Translations under genes and position numbers: made by a program
Assembly: GCA_002293845.1 (NCBI GenBank)
Contig: DBEA01000013.1
Span: 24,273 to 56,791, forward strand
DNA: 32,519 nt
DNA from: Patescibacteria group bacterium UBA918
GTDB taxonomy: Bacteria; Patescibacteriota; Minisyncoccia; Phycocordibacterales; UBA918
Reading direction: 5' to 3'
Notes under the pieces: model-generated
The model's database searches: none
Told to the model about the DNA's origin: nothing
Seen by the model: the letters and a program-made list of their open reading frames with translations, nothing else
Part shown: positions 31,125 to 32,519 of the stretch, in pieces
Layout: each line of letters begins with the position of its first letter
Numbering within the stretch: the first letter of the stretch is position 1

Positions 31125-31133
31125 ATTGTAACA
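31125..31133 (-). promoter_or_regulatory. Extended -10 of the Cys-rich/kinase unit, leaderless type
   Basis: TGT-TACAAT on the minus strand, seven bases before ATG 31117. Confidence 0.6.
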
Positions 31134-31165
31134 CGATCCTTTCGAAGTCATCGTTAGAGAAACTG

Positions 31166-31196
31166 AAAAGGCGGCAGAGATGATCACTCCGCCGCC
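31166..31196 (-). terminator. Intrinsic terminator overlapping the stop of the 31184 gene
   Basis: Ten base pairs (31170-31179 with 31187-31196, one G-T) around a seven-base loop holding the stop codon, followed on the minus strand by TTTT (31169-31166). Confidence 0.7.
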
Positions 31197-31708
31197 CTTT
31201 GAACGATGTCACCCACAACGACGAAAATCTCGACACCGCCGTATCCTCCGAGGATCCACGGCAACATGCCTATGATATTCGCCAATGTGAACCAGTACCA
31301 GTCCGCAAGATCGAGTCGCCTTCCGGAAACTCGACCGCGGTAGTACAGGAACCCGTAGACCGGGTCCAGAAAGAGACTGATCAACCCGAAGGCGAGGAAC
31401 TTGGAATTCCTGAGCGCCCACCGGATCATCTGCCCCAATCTAGTGCTGGCCTGGACTTCCTGCTTCATGCGCAGGTACTCCAGGCCGAACCAGTCTCTGG
31501 TCGTGCGCTTATACCACACGACGCAGGCCAGATTGACCGCCAATCCTGCGATGGTCCAGACCGCGACTCCGTGGAAGAAGTCTAGGTACAGAACTATCAG
31601 GATTGTGAACGGGTAATTGAATACCCAGTTCACAGCGGCGATGAATCCGGCCGCCGTGCCGGCTCGGGCCACGAAGGCACCGACCCGCTTTATGGTCAAA
31701 GTGACCAT
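31184..31708 (-). CDS. Membrane protein of unknown function with strong ribosome binding site
   Basis: The product is 174 aa with about four membrane segments (10-40, 45-68, 100-117, 135-165) and Arg/Lys-rich loops between. I do not recognise the family. It has AAGGAGGT at 31713-31720, four bases before ATG, an almost ideal Shine-Dalgarno, and a leader of about 54 bases from a good promoter. This contrasts with its leaderless neighbours. Composition is somewhat GC-rich, with its own promoter and terminator, so it is a self-contained unit and may be acquired. Confidence 0.75.
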   Translation of the reverse strand: MVTLTIKRVGAFVARAGTAAGFIAAVNWVFNYPFTILIVLYLDFFHGVAVWTIAGLAVNLACVVWYKRTTRDWFGLEYLRMKQEVQASTRLGQMIRWALRNSKFLAFGLISLFLDPVYGFLYYRGRVSGRRLDLADWYWFTLANIIGMLPWILGGYGGVEIFVVVGDIVQRAAE

Positions 31709-31768
31709 CGGTACCTCCTTCTTTCAAAAACTACAAAGCCGCGGGATTGCGACTTTGCTTCCTGTTAC

Positions 31769-31797
31769 ATTATAGCACAAAATAGGTAATAATGCAA
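31769..31797 (-). promoter_or_regulatory. Promoter of the 31184 gene
   Basis: TTGCAT (31797-31792), a 17-base spacer ending in TGC and a perfect TATAAT (31774-31769). The start near 31762 gives a 54-base leader. Confidence 0.7.
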
Positions 31798-31825
31798 GAT
31801 TGTGACCTTACTTGGGGATAACTGC

Positions 31826-32311
31826 CTAGATTACGAACAGAATGGCCAAAGGGGCCACGAGCCAGAGGTAGGCCAATTTTTCGGTCAAGAGCACCGCTGG
31901 GAGAGGGGTACCGGTCGGTATCACTTCGCCGAGGGGCAAGTAGTGCACAGTGAGTGTCATGACGAGAACCGTCGCAGCCACTGCCAGTAACACCTTTTTA
32001 CCTATCGACTCAAAAGCACCCTCGAGAAACTCACTCGGCATCAACCTAGAAAATAGCCAAGCTGAAAGAGCGGCTAGTATGACGAACAAAGCCAGAAAGC
32101 CGACAGCTTCGCTTTTGTCGTCACCTGTCATCTCCTCGATCTTATCTCGTGCTGGAAAAAGTTGGTAAAGCAACAAAGCTAGATAACTTCCGACTATCAC
32201 GTCCATCAAAGCTTGTCGGCCTCTGAATGTCGCGTAGGCCAAAGCGATCAAAAAAGCGCCCAGCAAAAACGCCCAGCCTTGGACGAAAGAGATCACCGGG
32301 TCGATATCCAT
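31826..32311 (-). CDS. Multipass membrane protein, CvpA-like
   Basis: The product is 161 aa with four membrane segments (about 8-28, 36-52, 71-90, 104-123) and a hydrophobic C-terminus. The N-terminal half (FLIALAYATFRGRQALMDVIVGSYLALLLY) resembles CvpA-type membrane proteins, but the match is weak. ATG 32311 abuts the 119-bp element. The reading frame MDIDPV begins in the duplicated ATGG, so the gene's original promoter and start now lie on the other side of the element. No promoter close to the present start is convincing, so expression may depend on read-through of the element. Confidence 0.65.
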   Translation of the reverse strand: MDIDPVISFVQGWAFLLGAFLIALAYATFRGRQALMDVIVGSYLALLLYQLFPARDKIEEMTGDDKSEAVGFLALFVILAALSAWLFSRLMPSEFLEGAFESIGKKVLLAVAATVLVMTLTVHYLPLGEVIPTGTPLPAVLLTEKLAYLWLVAPLAILFVI

Positions 32312-32430
32312 CCCGTATGAAATAGAACGCGAACGCTATTGCGCCCGCATATCTATCGTTACCTCTAATAAATTCTTTACGACCATATAATATTTCTTAC
32401 TTTTCCCGTGTTCGCTATTTCGTACGGGAT
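32312..32430 (-). mobile_element. 119-bp minimal element with inverted ends, inserted at a start codon
   Basis: On the minus strand the ends are ATCCCGTACGAAATAG (32430-32415) and CTATTTCATACGGG (32325-32312), pairing 13 of 14 inside the AT; similarity continues inward to CGAAC/GTTCG with a four-base insertion. Direct repeats ATGG flank it (32434-32431 and 32311-32308). Its ends and flank rule match the GIY-YIG element at 19709-19988, including the extra AT on the 5' side. It carries no nuclease gene, so it may be a non-autonomous form. Confidence 0.7.
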
Positions 32431-32434
32431 CCAT
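32336..32434 (-). CDS. 32-codon ORF created by the element
   Basis: ATG 32434 to TAG 32336, a 32-residue basic peptide starting MDPVRNSEHGK. Its first codon is the original start site of the interrupted gene, so a TGC-TACAAT box six bases upstream would drive its leaderless translation. A frame in phase with it is also open to the window's right edge, so it could instead be the tail of an upstream gene. Probably a by-product; translation is unproven. Confidence 0.35.
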   Translation of the reverse strand: MDPVRNSEHGKSKKYYMVVKNLLEVTIDMRAQ

Positions 32435-32440
32435 GGAAAA

Positions 32441-32449
32441 ATTGTAGCA
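32441..32449 (-). promoter_or_regulatory. Extended -10 left upstream of the 119-bp element
   Basis: TGC-TACAAT on the minus strand, six bases before ATG 32434. The spacing is that of a leaderless gene, so this was probably the promoter of the membrane protein now at 31826-32311. The remaining 32450-32519 shows no gene I can support. Confidence 0.6.
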
Positions 32450-32519
32450 CCATGGAGACCATCGCCAATCGATGCGAGTTAATAAGTGCCAAGGTTTGGA
32501 AACGGCGCGGCCTTTTGGA

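Noticed and set aside
32450..32519. Plus-strand ORF from ATG 32452 and minus-strand frames open to the right edge
   Set aside because: Fewer than 25 codons visible or no recognisable content; the minus-strand promoter at 32441-32449 would be on the opposite strand to the first.
1..32519. TGA recoded as glycine (as in some CPR lineages)
   Set aside because: TGA ends trpS, pfkB, the histidine kinase and others at the expected protein ends.
1..32519. CRISPR array or toxin-antitoxin pair
   Set aside because: No regularly spaced direct repeats; the small unknown genes do not form recognisable pairs.

Overview
The window looks like the chromosome of a Patescibacteria/CPR bacterium, probably Parcubacteria/Paceibacteria. 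This is inferred from gene content, not from a marker tree. The pointers are compact reduced proteins (short EF-Ts, PheS without its N-terminal arm, PheT without its tRNA-binding OB domain), an archaeal-type AspRS, a split transketolase, an M29 peptidase, coiled-coil/MltB and PEGA proteins, and very small gene gaps. TAA, TAG and TGA all end genes, so the standard bacterial code applies and the TGA=Gly code is excluded. Nearly all genes are on the minus strand; the plus-strand ones are 2642-3403, 5771-6148 and 17168-18175.

Layout, left to right. 1-3455: cell-surface region with a truncated Ig-like repeat protein (no stop inside the window), a small secreted Cys-rich protein, a sortase and a divergent membrane-anchored CARDB-like protein. 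3461-5770: gyrB with a long structured leader. 5771-9873: an unknown small gene, pheT, pheS and a PEGA protein. 9947-12083: a membrane glycosyltransferase, tRNA-Thr(UGU) and a small membrane protein. 12131-17022: translation cluster (tsf, rpsB, prfA, L31 type B, L25) interrupted by a coiled-coil lytic transglycosylase. 17168-23120: sugar-phosphate cluster (PfkB kinase, NUDIX, two transketolase halves, an Rpe-like epimerase, RpiB, GAPDH). 23178-28060: scpA, HD hydrolase, M29 aminopeptidase, AspRS, TrpRS. 28099-32519: orphan histidine kinase, an unknown protein, a Cys-rich anchored protein and two membrane proteins.

Two things stand out. First, two small elements (280 bp and 119 bp) share one architecture: CCCGT...ACGGGAT inverted ends flanked by a 4-bp direct repeat that is the start codon plus one base (ATGA or ATGG). 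One carries a GIY-YIG endonuclease gene and splits the transketolase operon. The other carries only a 32-codon ORF and separates a promoter from its gene. In each case removing the element in silico gives a sensible ancestral junction. They look like a start-codon-targeting mobile element family with an endonuclease-bearing and a minimal form. A weaker, similar inverted repeat abuts the gyrB start.

Second, many genes have an extended -10 box (TGn-TATAAT-like) ending only 6-11 bases before the start codon and no Shine-Dalgarno sequence. This predicts widespread leaderless transcription. Two genes (1218-1646, 31184-31708), and probably 5771-6148, instead have a longer leader with a clear Shine-Dalgarno and look like a different expression class.

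No gene-free stretch exceeds about 300 bases. I saw no CRISPR array, rRNA or classical insertion sequence.
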